A DNA stretch of 64,000 nucleotides from Ignavibacteriales bacterium. Lineage in GTDB: Bacteria > Bacteroidota > Ignavibacteria > Tepidaquicellales > Tepidaquicellaceae. Numbering within the stretch: position 1 is the stretch's first letter; each line of letters begins with the position of its first letter. The translations under genes and the position numbers were made by a program. The notes under the pieces were generated by a model that saw only the letters and a list, made by a program, of their open reading frames with translations, was not told where the DNA came from and ran no database searches. Shown piece after piece: positions 7,562-16,695 of the stretch. The stretch lies in NCBI GenBank assembly GCA_020635255.1, contig JACKAC010000001.1, positions 659,501-723,500 on the forward strand. Direction: 5' to 3'.

Positions 7562-9241
7562 TCAATTTTGATAAAGCTCGTAGCCGCCGGTTCTTTTAAC
7601 GAGTTTAAAGTTTTCCGGTATGAATTTTTTTGAATCGGGATACTCGGTCCTATTAATATTGTCCTTTTCCACTATGATATTATATTCACCCTTTGTTAGG
7701 GTATCGAGAATGTTCTTAACGTTATCAAATCCGTCTTTCGTATCGGCAAAATAGTAAGAGTATTTGTCATTATGCCAGCCAATGTCGAGTCCATCGAAAT
7801 AAAAGCTAAATTGGGGATTATACCGGAAAAAACTGCCTACATAAAATATTTTTTCCTTACCGGATGCATCGATCTCCTCTTTGACAGGAGTAAGCCGGAA
7901 TTCGTAATCCCAATCCAGTGGTTTCACAAGGAAAAAGATATTAACTCCAAGAAATACCGCAACGATCATTCCTGTAAGCAAATTGCTTATATTAGTTTTC
8001 TTTGCCAAGAAGAACGCAATAGCAGATAATAAAATAATACTTACAACCAGCATTAGCAGTACAATTATTTTATTAGATTCTGCAATGTATTCTTTGATAT
8101 CGGGACGGTAATAGTATGATGCGAACCATAAGATGTTGAATAATATTGCAAAGAGCAAAGTGGATTTTTCCCGAGTGAAACCGGGCTTCATATCAAAAAG
8201 ATACCGGGGTATAATCAAACATGCAGGCGCAAGAATAAGTAGGACATATACCTCCAACTTGGTTCTAAATGATGAAATAATAATAAGACCAACAAGGAAC
8301 CACACCCACAAGAAAACTTTTCTCCAATCGAGATTTTTGTAGTTACGCGCGTCTTTCAATAGGCTGAAAAACGCTATAATACCAAAAGGTATAATGCTCA
8401 GGAAGTAATTTATATGGTACAGAACTCCGGAGCCTTTTTCGTTTTGCTCAACACCTACGAATGCTCTATCGAAAATATGAAAGCCGAGAAAATAATGAAG
8501 AAACTCCTGTCCATATGTAACAATCATATACAGGTGCCACGGAAGCGCGATCAAAACACCGATCAATGTGAGTACAAAAATGTTATTAAACGTCAGAGAA
8601 GTCTTTTTTCTTTGCAGTATCCAGAAGAGAAACAAGATAATTGGAATGTAGAATCCGACGAGTATCTTAACCATAAGGCATAACCCAAACGTGATACCAA
8701 CATAAATGATATATTTACTCTGCGGATTTTTTATATATAGAACGATATAGTAAAACGCCAGTAGTATAAAGAAGGTGTATGGTATATCGAATTGGAAGCG
8801 TTTGGCGAATACATTGAATATCAAATTTCCCGAAAGAATAAGCGCTGAAAGGAATCCTGTTTTAAGATCGTACATTTCCTGCCCGATCTTCATGATAAAG
8901 TAAATACTTCCAAGTCCGAACAGGAATGGAATTATCTTGAAAACAGGAGCACTCGCGCCAAATATTAAAGTGAAAGCGTAACCTATCCAGATGAGAAGTG
9001 GCGGATGTGAGCCGGAATAGAATTTACCAACGGAATGCATGCTCTGGTCCCAGACATCGGCATTATCGTAAATAGACATCACGCGGGTTGCGTACATGCC
9101 TTCATCCCAGGGCTGTATGTCTGCCGTTAAAAGGGTGGGTAATTTGACGATACATAAAAAAATAACGAGAAAAAGATACAGCTTTAAGAAATTTTTCCCG
9201 TTGTTTATGTAATCTAAAAATTGATCGAATGAATTAGCCAT
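7562..9241 (-). CDS. Membrane glycosyltransferase, GT39/ArnT-like
   Basis: Polyprenyl-phosphate-sugar dependent glycosyltransferase of the inner membrane, 559 aa. An N-terminal membrane segment is followed by the acidic periplasmic-loop motif PWDEGMY (D46, E47), the catalytic signature of the ArnT/PMT class. About 11-12 hydrophobic helices follow, then a soluble C-terminal domain (roughly 440-559). It starts 19 bp after the second PorV-like gene. ArnT-class enzymes modify lipid A or proteins on the periplasmic side, so it could decorate the surface glycan or a secreted protein. Which one is unresolved. Confidence 0.85.
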   Translation of the reverse strand: MANSFDQFLDYINNGKNFLKLYLFLVIFLCIVKLPTLLTADIQPWDEGMYATRVMSIYDNADVWDQSMHSVGKFYSGSHPPLLIWIGYAFTLIFGASAPVFKIIPFLFGLGSIYFIMKIGQEMYDLKTGFLSALILSGNLIFNVFAKRFQFDIPYTFFILLAFYYIVLYIKNPQSKYIIYVGITFGLCLMVKILVGFYIPIILFLFWILQRKKTSLTFNNIFVLTLIGVLIALPWHLYMIVTYGQEFLHYFLGFHIFDRAFVGVEQNEKGSGVLYHINYFLSIIPFGIIAFFSLLKDARNYKNLDWRKVFLWVWFLVGLIIISSFRTKLEVYVLLILAPACLIIPRYLFDMKPGFTREKSTLLFAILFNILWFASYYYRPDIKEYIAESNKIIVLLMLVVSIILLSAIAFFLAKKTNISNLLTGMIVAVFLGVNIFFLVKPLDWDYEFRLTPVKEEIDASGKEKIFYVGSFFRYNPQFSFYFDGLDIGWHNDKYSYYFADTKDGFDNVKNILDTLTKGEYNIIVEKDNINRTEYPDSKKFIPENFKLVKRTGGYELYQN

Positions 9242-9260
9242 TAGCTTTTACATACTCAAA

Positions 9261-10172
9261 TCAATTGAAATTGATGCCGAGTGAGAAAGCATTACTTGTA
9301 CCAAATTCGCTGGAGTAAGGAATGAACGCGTAATCGAGTTTAATACCTTTATATTTGAATCCCACTCCTGTAGTGAAGTTTTTATTTTCGTAACCGGACT
9401 GATAACCAGCGCGGACAAATAAGAAATCCTTATATCCTACCTCACCTCCGGCATGAAGATGGAGAGAGCCCCCGTCCATAACCTTGAATCCTTCTACTCC
9501 TATACGGAAATCGAAATCTTTCTTAGAGAATCTATATCCACCGCCTAAGCGAACAAGAGTAGGGAGGTTGGTCGGTACATTTCTCAGGTCATCAAGCGAG
9601 CCGAGATTAGCAATCGTACCGGAGAGGCTAAAGTTATTTTTTTGATAGCTTGCTCCAATATCAAATCCAACACCGGTTGCATCATCGATATATATCTTTT
9701 CATAAAGCCACTTGGTTGTAAGTCCAATGGAGAATGTTTCCGAAAGTTTATATCCCATGGAAATTCCAATGGAAAGATTTTCCGCACTGAATGTGCCGAT
9801 AGGGTCACCGGGAGTAGTGCGTATCTCAATATTATCGACGCTGGACCTAACAACTCCAAGTCCCATAGTGAGTCTGCCGCCTAGATTAAACTTTGCCGCA
9901 ATAAAATCGTTATTCAGATCCTGAATGGATGAATTATGCATGAGGGAGACGTTCTTTGGTGAGCCAAAGCTGAGTCTCGCAGGATTATACACATATGCAG
10001 TTGCGTCTTCAGACAGGGAGGAATAAGCCTCGCCCATTGCCATTGATTCCGCACCGACACCGAGCTTAAGGAATGCCATCCCGGTATTACCCGCGCCGTC
10101 ATTCTGCGCGAAAAGATTAGTAGCAAAAAAGCAGGCTGTTAGTATTATTATTGTCGAAATCTTATTTGTCAT
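9261..10172 (-). CDS. PorV/PorQ-family outer-membrane beta-barrel protein (paralogue B)
   Basis: Predicted outer-membrane beta-barrel of 303 aa. A signal peptide (FFATNLFAQ) is followed by the family's N-terminal signature FLKLGVGAESMAMGEAY and a YVYNPARLSF segment, after which alternating beta strands run to the C-terminal SLGINFN. PorV and PorQ proteins belong to the type IX secretion system, where PorV shuttles cargo to the PorU sortase. This protein is adjacent to a paralogue (10174-11205) with one base between them. Whether it acts in T9SS or as an independent member of the family is not settled by sequence. Confidence 0.88.
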   Translation of the reverse strand: MTNKISTIIILTACFFATNLFAQNDGAGNTGMAFLKLGVGAESMAMGEAYSSLSEDATAYVYNPARLSFGSPKNVSLMHNSSIQDLNNDFIAAKFNLGGRLTMGLGVVRSSVDNIEIRTTPGDPIGTFSAENLSIGISMGYKLSETFSIGLTTKWLYEKIYIDDATGVGFDIGASYQKNNFSLSGTIANLGSLDDLRNVPTNLPTLVRLGGGYRFSKKDFDFRIGVEGFKVMDGGSLHLHAGGEVGYKDFLFVRAGYQSGYENKNFTTGVGFKYKGIKLDYAFIPYSSEFGTSNAFSLGINFN

Positions 10173-10173
10173 A

Positions 10174-11205
10174 TCACTTAAATTTAAATCCTACACTTAT
10201 ATTTTGAATTGGGTCATGTGTATAGGGCTCAAGCTGGAATGAATAATCCAGTCCCAGCATCGTAGTTTTGCCAAAATTTTTATAAAATCCTACACCAAAA
10301 GACGGTTTCATATTTCCCAATATATCGTCATTTGCGAAATCTATCCTTTCAACGCCTGCTCTAAACCTTATCTGGTTAGTTACAAACGCTTCACCTCCGA
10401 GTTTAAATGAAATAACATTGTCAACAATACCATCCGTGGATGTAAACTCTGTTGTTCCTGTTGGACCAGGATTTTTTTGATACTCAGCTTCAATGGAAAC
10501 AACACCCAGATTCTTTGGAAGTAAATAACTTGCTCCCAGATTAATGAGCGTTGGGAATTTGTCTGTTGTAGTATTTCCAAATAAAGAACCGTAAAGGTCC
10601 TGTGTATTCCACTCGTTCTTTGCGTTAAGGTCACGAACAGCCAGACCGATAGCAAGATCAGGCCGTGGTTTTACAATTGCCCCAAGGTCGAATGCTACGG
10701 ATGTGCTTGTCACGTTGTCGAAGAGTTTGGAATAATAATATTTAAAGCCAACTCCAACGGAAATATTGTCGCTTACAATAAAGCCTGTGCCAAGGTAGAA
10801 CTGGTTATCAAATGTGGAAAACGTTCCTATCTGTCTTGTATCATTGTCACGTCCGTCAATGTCAGTTACACCGGCGTTAAGCCATGAAAAGGATATTCCC
10901 GCGCCTCTTATCTGCTGGTTAGGGAATTCGATCTTTTTTGAAAAACCGACGAAATTTAGCTGGCGGTCGAGACTGAGAAATGTATAACCAACGCTCGCAT
11001 AACCTTCTTCCTGGAATGTCGATAGTGCAGGGTTATAGTAGCCGGAAACGTCACTGAAGATATTGGCGACCATTGCATTTCCCATAGAAAGACCGCGCGC
11101 TCCGAAACCGAGCCGGGCAAACGATCCCGCATAGCTTCCCGCCTGGGAATAAGCCCCTGTGTATGAAATCAAACTCAATAATATTATTATAAGTATCTTT
11201 CTCAT
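10174..11205 (-). CDS. PorV/PorQ-family outer-membrane beta-barrel protein (paralogue A)
   Basis: Second PorV/PorQ-like beta-barrel, 343 aa. It has an N-terminal signal (IILLSLISYTGAYSQ), then FARLGFGARGLSMGNAM and SGYYNPALSTF, which align with the same blocks in its neighbour, and a C-terminal ISVGFKFK strand. The gene lies 15 bp after the FlgD-domain propeller gene and 1 bp before the paralogue. The tandem suggests duplication and divergence. In known T9SS loci PorV delivers cargo for attachment to a glycolipid, so its place before glycan genes is notable. Confidence 0.88.
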   Translation of the reverse strand: MRKILIIILLSLISYTGAYSQAGSYAGSFARLGFGARGLSMGNAMVANIFSDVSGYYNPALSTFQEEGYASVGYTFLSLDRQLNFVGFSKKIEFPNQQIRGAGISFSWLNAGVTDIDGRDNDTRQIGTFSTFDNQFYLGTGFIVSDNISVGVGFKYYYSKLFDNVTSTSVAFDLGAIVKPRPDLAIGLAVRDLNAKNEWNTQDLYGSLFGNTTTDKFPTLINLGASYLLPKNLGVVSIEAEYQKNPGPTGTTEFTSTDGIVDNVISFKLGGEAFVTNQIRFRAGVERIDFANDDILGNMKPSFGVGFYKNFGKTTMLGLDYSFQLEPYTHDPIQNISVGFKFK

Positions 11206-11220
11206 CTAAATTATATTCAA

Positions 11221-12858
11221 TTATTGTAACACGAGAATTTTACCCCAGTACTCATCTTCATTATCCACCTGGATCCTGTAGAAATAAACTCCATTAGCAA
11301 CCTGTACTCCATTATCATTTTTTCCGTCCCATTGAGTGAATATCTCATCGGGGGTATTGCGGGTTGCGTTTTGGATTACGGTACGAACCTGCTGCATACC
11401 AAAGTCGAAGATCTTAATTGTGATCTTTGAGCTTGCTTTGCCCGTCTTATAGAATATACGTACGACCTCGTCATCAGGTGCAAACGGATTCGGGGCGGCG
11501 TAAGTTTTGATGTCAGAACTTAGATTAATTGGTGTTATCGACCTGAATACCTTCCATTGTCCAACCCATGGCTGACCGAATTCGATAGTTCTCAGCAAAC
11601 CGTCTGCCGAACCTATATAAAGAGTATCGGAGACATGATTTGCGGCATAGAAAAGCTGTGTCGTGATAAGGTCATTTGTCGTCAGATCAACTATCGTACC
11701 TGCTTTAGCCCAAATGAATTCATTGAAATTAGCACGCCATAGTCCTTCGTTTGTCAATCCATATACTATGGAATCTTTTGACCCGATACCGTTTGGAGGT
11801 ATGTCGGGAAGCGTATTGAACCATGTGAATCCGCCGTCAGAAGAATAAGTGAGCGAACTGGATTCTGCATTATCATCCGCGGGACGGCATGCTGCCCATA
11901 GGATGTTATTTCCTGCATAGCGCTGGACATGCATATTAACTACAAAGTTACCTCCCACACCGTCCGATGTCGGAGAGTGGGTTGTGTTCTGATAATTATA
12001 TTTTCTCCAGCTTTTACCCCAGTCGGTGGAGCGGTTGATACCGTCAGCCGTACCAACGAACAGAGTAGAGTCATTCAAAGCATCAATTGTAAAAACGCGG
12101 TGATTAAGATTTTGCAGTGGGTCGAGTTTAAAAGTATATCCCGTACCGGTTATGTAAATGCTGTCGAGGTCGTCCGGTGGCAGAACAACGCGCTGCCATG
12201 TATTTCCGTAATCGGTTGATTTTCTGAGTCCGCCTGCGAATGACGTAATCCATATCGTGTAATTCAGAGTATCGTTTTCCGTGTGTGTAATGGAAAGGTC
12301 GTAAGAGAGATTTTGCTCGGGCACAACAACCGGAAGCGCGTCCAGTGTATTGCTTCCGTATTGAACAGTCGTATCGTTTATTCCGTCAATTGGTTGGGGG
12401 AAAGAAGACCAGTTAAGCCCGTAGTCCGAAGAAACTTTAATGCCTGTTCCGGTCGGGATAGGGTCGTCATTAATTATCTGTGTTATAGCAGTACCGGCGA
12501 CAACCATTTTTTCGAAGGTATTGAAACCGGAGATGTCATCTTCACCAAAGGGGTCGAGTCCGAAATAACTATCGAAAGTCTTGAAATTATCGGTGGTCCT
12601 CATTATTCCGCTGCCGGTGCCGAACCAGACCGTGTCACCATTGAGAATAATATCGGTGATGAAGTTACTGGCGGGGTATGGCTGATTTACAGGGGTAACA
12701 AGGATACGGGGACCGTTGTCTTTTTTATTAGTGTGATAAATGTAATAGCTGTTGTAATTCTTAACTCCGAACGATTCAGGTATAAAAGCTACCTGCGCCT
12801 TTGAAACGGGAGTCAAGAAAAATACGGTCAATATTATTAGAATAAGTTTTTTCATCAA
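11221..12858 (-). CDS. Secreted beta-propeller (VPS10/BNR-like) protein with FlgD Ig-like C-terminus
   Basis: Exported 545-aa protein. A signal peptide (LTVFFLTPVSKAQ) precedes a repeat region with Asp-box-like turns such as STDYGNTWQ, STDWGKSWR and SSDGGFTW, typical of sialidase/sortilin-like propellers. The final ~85 residues form a FlgD Ig-like domain (WDGKNDNGVQVANGVYFYR) ending KILVLQ, a fold related to T9SS sorting domains but without the NYPNPFNP box of the other cargo here. It overlaps the upstream lipoprotein stop by 4 bp. Possible cargo of the adjacent PorV-like proteins; function otherwise unknown. Confidence 0.85.
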   Translation of the reverse strand: MMKKLILIILTVFFLTPVSKAQVAFIPESFGVKNYNSYYIYHTNKKDNGPRILVTPVNQPYPASNFITDIILNGDTVWFGTGSGIMRTTDNFKTFDSYFGLDPFGEDDISGFNTFEKMVVAGTAITQIINDDPIPTGTGIKVSSDYGLNWSSFPQPIDGINDTTVQYGSNTLDALPVVVPEQNLSYDLSITHTENDTLNYTIWITSFAGGLRKSTDYGNTWQRVVLPPDDLDSIYITGTGYTFKLDPLQNLNHRVFTIDALNDSTLFVGTADGINRSTDWGKSWRKYNYQNTTHSPTSDGVGGNFVVNMHVQRYAGNNILWAACRPADDNAESSSLTYSSDGGFTWFNTLPDIPPNGIGSKDSIVYGLTNEGLWRANFNEFIWAKAGTIVDLTTNDLITTQLFYAANHVSDTLYIGSADGLLRTIEFGQPWVGQWKVFRSITPINLSSDIKTYAAPNPFAPDDEVVRIFYKTGKASSKITIKIFDFGMQQVRTVIQNATRNTPDEIFTQWDGKNDNGVQVANGVYFYRIQVDNEDEYWGKILVLQ

Positions 12859-13595
12859 GGTCTCACGAATTTAATGCTGTCGAGATACTGCGCGCTTAAA
12901 ACACCGGACCTGTCTCTTCCCTGGAAGACATATTTATAGTATCCGTAGAGTGAATCTTCTGCCGCAGGAGTAACCGGTGCCGTATATTCATACCTGTTAC
13001 CGGCAGGGTTCGTCATTATAAACGGTTGTCCATTATTAAGAGGGAAGCCGGTTGGTCGGTATCCGTAAAAGAAAATATCGACTATGTCACATTTGCCGTT
13101 GAGGTCTGTTGCGTCAATCGAGATCGTCAAGTCGAAAAACCCGGTTGTTGGTCTTACGACGCTATCCGGCAACATCGGGTTAGACAATATTATCGGCTGA
13201 TTAGCAGTATTAACAACGGGAACGGATATAATTATCAAATTGCTGAAAAGACCAAGCTGATCATCTGCGACTAACTGTAGTTTATAAATGCCAACTAAGA
13301 GACATGATATCCCGGTAACATTGATATTTCCGGAGTAATTATTTCCACCTACATTTTGAAGTTGGTATTCGCCAACGAATTCGTTAAGCGAATTATATAA
13401 TGTTGCGGTAACGGTATTGATCGGGTTAGTGGATGTAACTACAGCGTCCACGTCGAAATTTATCTGCGGAGATGCCGAAGTAGTTCTTACTGTATCAACG
13501 GAAAGCGATGTGCTGACAATTACCGGCGCAGTATATTGCGGGTCTATGACGTCAGTGGAATCTTTCTCGCAAGAAAATAGAAAGACCGCAAGCAA
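12855..13595 (-). CDS. Lipoprotein with Ig-like/beta-sandwich repeats
   Basis: Predicted outer-membrane or periplasmic lipoprotein. The lipobox is LFSC, followed by EKDSTDV. The remainder is beta-rich with no recognised catalytic motif and a repeated Val/Ser/Thr-rich pattern suggesting Ig-like domains. The span given starts at a TTG (13595), which would truncate the signal peptide. The frame stays open upstream to a CTG at 13637, which would give a normal lipoprotein signal (LKTLNNSLSVLIALLL), so the true start is probably there. It heads the minus-strand array. Role unknown. Confidence 0.75.
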   Translation of the reverse strand: MLAVFLFSCEKDSTDVIDPQYTAPVIVSTSLSVDTVRTTSASPQINFDVDAVVTSTNPINTVTATLYNSLNEFVGEYQLQNVGGNNYSGNINVTGISCLLVGIYKLQLVADDQLGLFSNLIIISVPVVNTANQPIILSNPMLPDSVVRPTTGFFDLTISIDATDLNGKCDIVDIFFYGYRPTGFPLNNGQPFIMTNPAGNRYEYTAPVTPAAEDSLYGYYKYVFQGRDRSGVLSAQYLDSIKFVRP

Positions 13596-13833
13596 CAGAG
13601 CAATTAATACAGAAAGTGAATTATTTAGCGTTTTCAGGGTACTGTCTTTAGTTCAGGAATACGTTTCTAAATAGTAGATGTGAAGTGTATAAGGTGTAAG
13701 TTTATGATTAATAAATGTTACTCAAGATAGAATAATAGGTCTGAAGTGTCAAGGATGTATTTTTGTAGTATATATATGACTTTTTCGCTTAATCTTGGCG
13801 GTTATTTTTGTTAAAATCGTACAAATTATTGTA

Positions 13834-15609
13834 ATGAACCAAAAAAAGACATTAACAAGCTATTTTACAGAGGTTTTCTCCGGTCTAGACTACGGCGAGG
13901 AGTTTATCTTTACGAAAGTAAAGAATAAGTACCTGGGGCTTTCGCGAGGAGAGCTAGTTTGTGCTATCCGGAAGCTGATTGATGAGCTGGAAAAGATGGG
14001 TTTGAAGAGGGGCGACAAGGTGGCTATCATTGCGGCGAACAGGACGGAGTGGGTGATGACGGATTTTGCGTGCATGTTCCTGGGTATTGTAACTGTTCCA
14101 ATATATAATTCATTAAGTCCGGAGCAGATAAAATACATTTTACAGGACTCAGACGCGAAGGCGTGCTTCCTTGCTTCGTCTTATATAATGGATAAAGTGC
14201 TGGCGATAAAAGATAAACTGCCTGAGTTGAAGACGGTGGTAAGTTATGATGACTTCGATGAGATGAATAGGGTGGAGGGAGTAATATTTTTTTCGGAAAT
14301 GATGACTGGTCAGGAAGATAAACCGAAGAAGTGTATGGAGGAGCTGATGAAACTTGCTGAGAAAGTGAATGAAGATGACCTGCTGACAATAATATATACA
14401 TCCGGTACGACAGGGACGCCAAAGGGTGTCATGCTGACGCATAAGAATATTTATTCTAATGTGCAGTCATGCCAGAAGATATTACAGATAGATAGGAACG
14501 ACGCATTCCTTTCTTTTTTGCCATACTGTCATGTGTATGAAAGGACAGCAGGGTATTATTTAGCGATATTTACGGGAGCGAAGATATATTACGCGCAGAA
14601 TATAGATACGATCGCGGTACAGATGCCGGAGGTGAAGCCGACGATAGTGATCATGGTTCCCCGACTGCTAGATAAGATGTACAATAAAGTTTTGAGACGG
14701 GGTGATGATCTGAAACCAATAAAGAAGAAGATATTCGAGTGGGGTGTGAAAGTGGCAGAAGAGAATTGGGATAGGAAAAGCTCGCTAAAATGGAAAATTG
14801 CGAATAAGCTGGTATTCGAGAAGGTAAAGGAGAGGACAGGCGGCAGGATACGGTTCTTCGTTTCCGGCGGTGGAGCTCTGAACAAGAAGATCGGGGAGTT
14901 TTTCGAGGGTGTAGGTGTGTCAACACTGGAAGGGTATGGCATGACGGAATCTTCTCCTGTAATTTCAGTAAATAGACCGGATAAGAACAAATATGGTACA
15001 ATAGGGAAGGCGCTGGACGGTGTGATGGTGGATTTTGCAGAGGACGGAGAGATACTGGTGAAGGGAGATCTGGTGATGAAAGGATATTATAAAATGCCGG
15101 AAGAGACGGAGAAAACGATAACGAACGGGTGGCTTCACACGGGGGATATTGGTGAGATAGATGATGAGGGTTATATGAAGATCACGGATAGAAAGAAATC
15201 ACTCTTTAAAACTTCCGGTGGTAAGTATGTAGCGCCGGCACAAGTGGAGGAAGTACTTAGAGGATTGAGTTATCTTGATCAGATGGTGGTGCTGGGCAAT
15301 GGGAGAATGTATGTGACAGCACTGCTTGTTCCCAACTATGAGGAGTTAAGGGTATATGCAAAAGGCAAAGGTATCACAGGTTCGAATGAGGAATTAATCA
15401 GCAATGAGGAGCTTTTAAAAGCAATAGAACGTGACATAAAAAGGGTGCAATCAGGTCTTGGTACACATGAGAAGGTGAGAAAATTCAGATTCCTGTCTCA
15501 GCCTATGTCGCCTGAGACAGGTGAGATGACGCCAACGCTCAAAGTAAAGCGCAAAGTAGTAGAAGAGCGATATAAAGATCTTATCGAGGAAATGTATTAC
15601 GACATTTAA
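13834..15609 (+). CDS. Long-chain fatty acid--CoA ligase (AMP-dependent synthetase)
   Basis: Activates fatty acids to acyl-CoA by way of an acyl-AMP intermediate; cytoplasmic or membrane-associated. The product is 591 aa. The P-loop-like AMP-binding motif YTSGTTGTPKGV is near residue 190, the GYGMTESSP motif near 370, and GWLHTGDIGEID near 430, followed by DRKKSLFKTSGGKYVAP. This is the order of the long-chain FACL group. I chose the ATG at 13834 (MNQKKTLTSYF) over a TTG at 13795, which adds 13 unlikely residues. The gene ends 56 bp before nuoA on the same strand. Confidence 0.95.
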   Translation: MNQKKTLTSYFTEVFSGLDYGEEFIFTKVKNKYLGLSRGELVCAIRKLIDELEKMGLKRGDKVAIIAANRTEWVMTDFACMFLGIVTVPIYNSLSPEQIKYILQDSDAKACFLASSYIMDKVLAIKDKLPELKTVVSYDDFDEMNRVEGVIFFSEMMTGQEDKPKKCMEELMKLAEKVNEDDLLTIIYTSGTTGTPKGVMLTHKNIYSNVQSCQKILQIDRNDAFLSFLPYCHVYERTAGYYLAIFTGAKIYYAQNIDTIAVQMPEVKPTIVIMVPRLLDKMYNKVLRRGDDLKPIKKKIFEWGVKVAEENWDRKSSLKWKIANKLVFEKVKERTGGRIRFFVSGGGALNKKIGEFFEGVGVSTLEGYGMTESSPVISVNRPDKNKYGTIGKALDGVMVDFAEDGEILVKGDLVMKGYYKMPEETEKTITNGWLHTGDIGEIDDEGYMKITDRKKSLFKTSGGKYVAPAQVEEVLRGLSYLDQMVVLGNGRMYVTALLVPNYEELRVYAKGKGITGSNEELISNEELLKAIERDIKRVQSGLGTHEKVRKFRFLSQPMSPETGEMTPTLKVKRKVVEERYKDLIEEMYYDI

Positions 15610-15665
15610 AATTCCATTTAATATTAATTCTAAATTTGTTTAATTTGTAAAGCTTAAAATTATCT

Positions 15666-16034
15666 ATGCTCGACGGATACATACCAATTTTTGTAATAAT
15701 TATTATATCACTATTATTTGCGGTAGTGAACATAAATTTCTCCTCGTGGTTCGGACCAAAACGTCCGAATAAAGAGAAACTCAGTACCTATGAAAGCGGT
15801 GTAGAACCAATAGGAACGGCAAGAGACAGGTTTTCTGTGAAGTATTACATGGTGGCTGTGAGTTTCATAGTGTTCGATATCGAAGTGGTGTTTTTGTATC
15901 CCTGGGCAGTATCCTTCATTAATATGGAGAAACCTGAGATGACATATTCTTTCATAGTGGGATTGGTATTTATAGTAATTTTAACAATCGGATTGATATA
16001 TGAATATAAGAAAGGAGTTTTGAAGTGGGATTAG
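15666..16034 (+). CDS. nuoA: NADH-quinone oxidoreductase subunit A
   Basis: Small membrane subunit of respiratory complex I. The 122-aa protein has three predicted membrane helices and the NuoA core: [15 protein letters not shown], then [12 protein letters not shown]. It has YESG where many NuoA proteins have YECG. The nuoB start overlaps its last codons by 10 bp. It forms the first part of a split complex I cluster. Confidence 0.95.
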   Translation: MLDGYIPIFVIIIISLLFAVVNINFSSWFGPKRPNKEKLSTYESGVEPIGTARDRFSVKYYMVAVSFIVFDIEVVFLYPWAVSFINMEKPEMTYSFIVGLVFIVILTIGLIYEYKKGVLKWD

Positions 16035-16519
16035 AAGATCTAATTGCCAAAGAAGGGTTTCTGACCTCAAAGGTAGACGCATTATTTAAATGGTCGCAGA
16101 AAAATGCTTTATGGCCTATGCCTATGGGTATATCATGTTGCGCAATCGAGATGATGGCTTTTGCCGGACCGAGATTCGACGTAGCGAGATTTGGAAGTGA
16201 AGCATTCAGATTTTCCCCAAGACAATCGGATCTAATGATAGTAGCAGGGACAGTAACTTATAAAATGTCAAAGGTTGTGAGAAAAATATATGATCAGATG
16301 CCTGATCCCAAATGGGTTATTGCTATGGGTGCATGTACATCAAGCGGTGGTATGTATAGAACGTATTCCGTGGTACAGGGAATCGACCAATTTCTTCCTG
16401 TCGATGCTTACGTAGCAGGATGTCCGCCGAGACCTGATAACTTATTAAACGCTCTTATGAAGATACAGGAAAAGATACAGAAGGGTAAATTTGAAGGAGT
16501 TGGACCAAATTTAAATTAG
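16025..16519 (+). CDS. nuoB: NADH-quinone oxidoreductase subunit B
   Basis: Peripheral-arm subunit carrying the N2 [4Fe-4S] cluster that reduces quinone. The 164-aa protein shows the ligand cysteines in context: [12 protein letters not shown] (adjacent Cys pair), [11 protein letters not shown] and [10 protein letters not shown]. The start is GTG at 16025 inside the nuoA 3' end. A strong terminator follows at 16545-16581, so nuoAB transcription probably stops before nuoC. Confidence 0.97.
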   Translation: MGLEDLIAKEGFLTSKVDALFKWSQKNALWPMPMGISCCAIEMMAFAGPRFDVARFGSEAFRFSPRQSDLMIVAGTVTYKMSKVVRKIYDQMPDPKWVIAMGACTSSGGMYRTYSVVQGIDQFLPVDAYVAGCPPRPDNLLNALMKIQEKIQKGKFEGVGPNLN

Positions 16520-16544
16520 AAGTTTTCGTAATGACTGTAAAAAC

Positions 16545-16581
16545 AAGGGAATACGAACAAAGTTCAATTCCCTTTTTTTTT
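16545..16581 (+). terminator. Rho-independent terminator after nuoB
   Basis: A perfect 8-bp stem AAGGGAAT/ATTCCCTT around a 14-nt loop is followed by an uninterrupted run of T. It separates nuoAB from the inserted secreted-protein gene and, with the terminator at 17638, isolates nuoCDEF. Confidence 0.8.
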
Positions 16582-16695
16582 ATACATTTTTAGCTAATAT
16601 TTAGGAAGTTGTGTTGATTTAATGATTATTTAATACTCTTGTCAGATTATTAGATCAATATAATTATTTTAACACCCAAAAATCGAGGAGGAGTC

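Noticed and set aside
13795..13833. Upstream TTG start for the acyl-CoA synthetase
   Set aside because: It would add 13 residues not typical of the family; the ATG at 13834 fits better.
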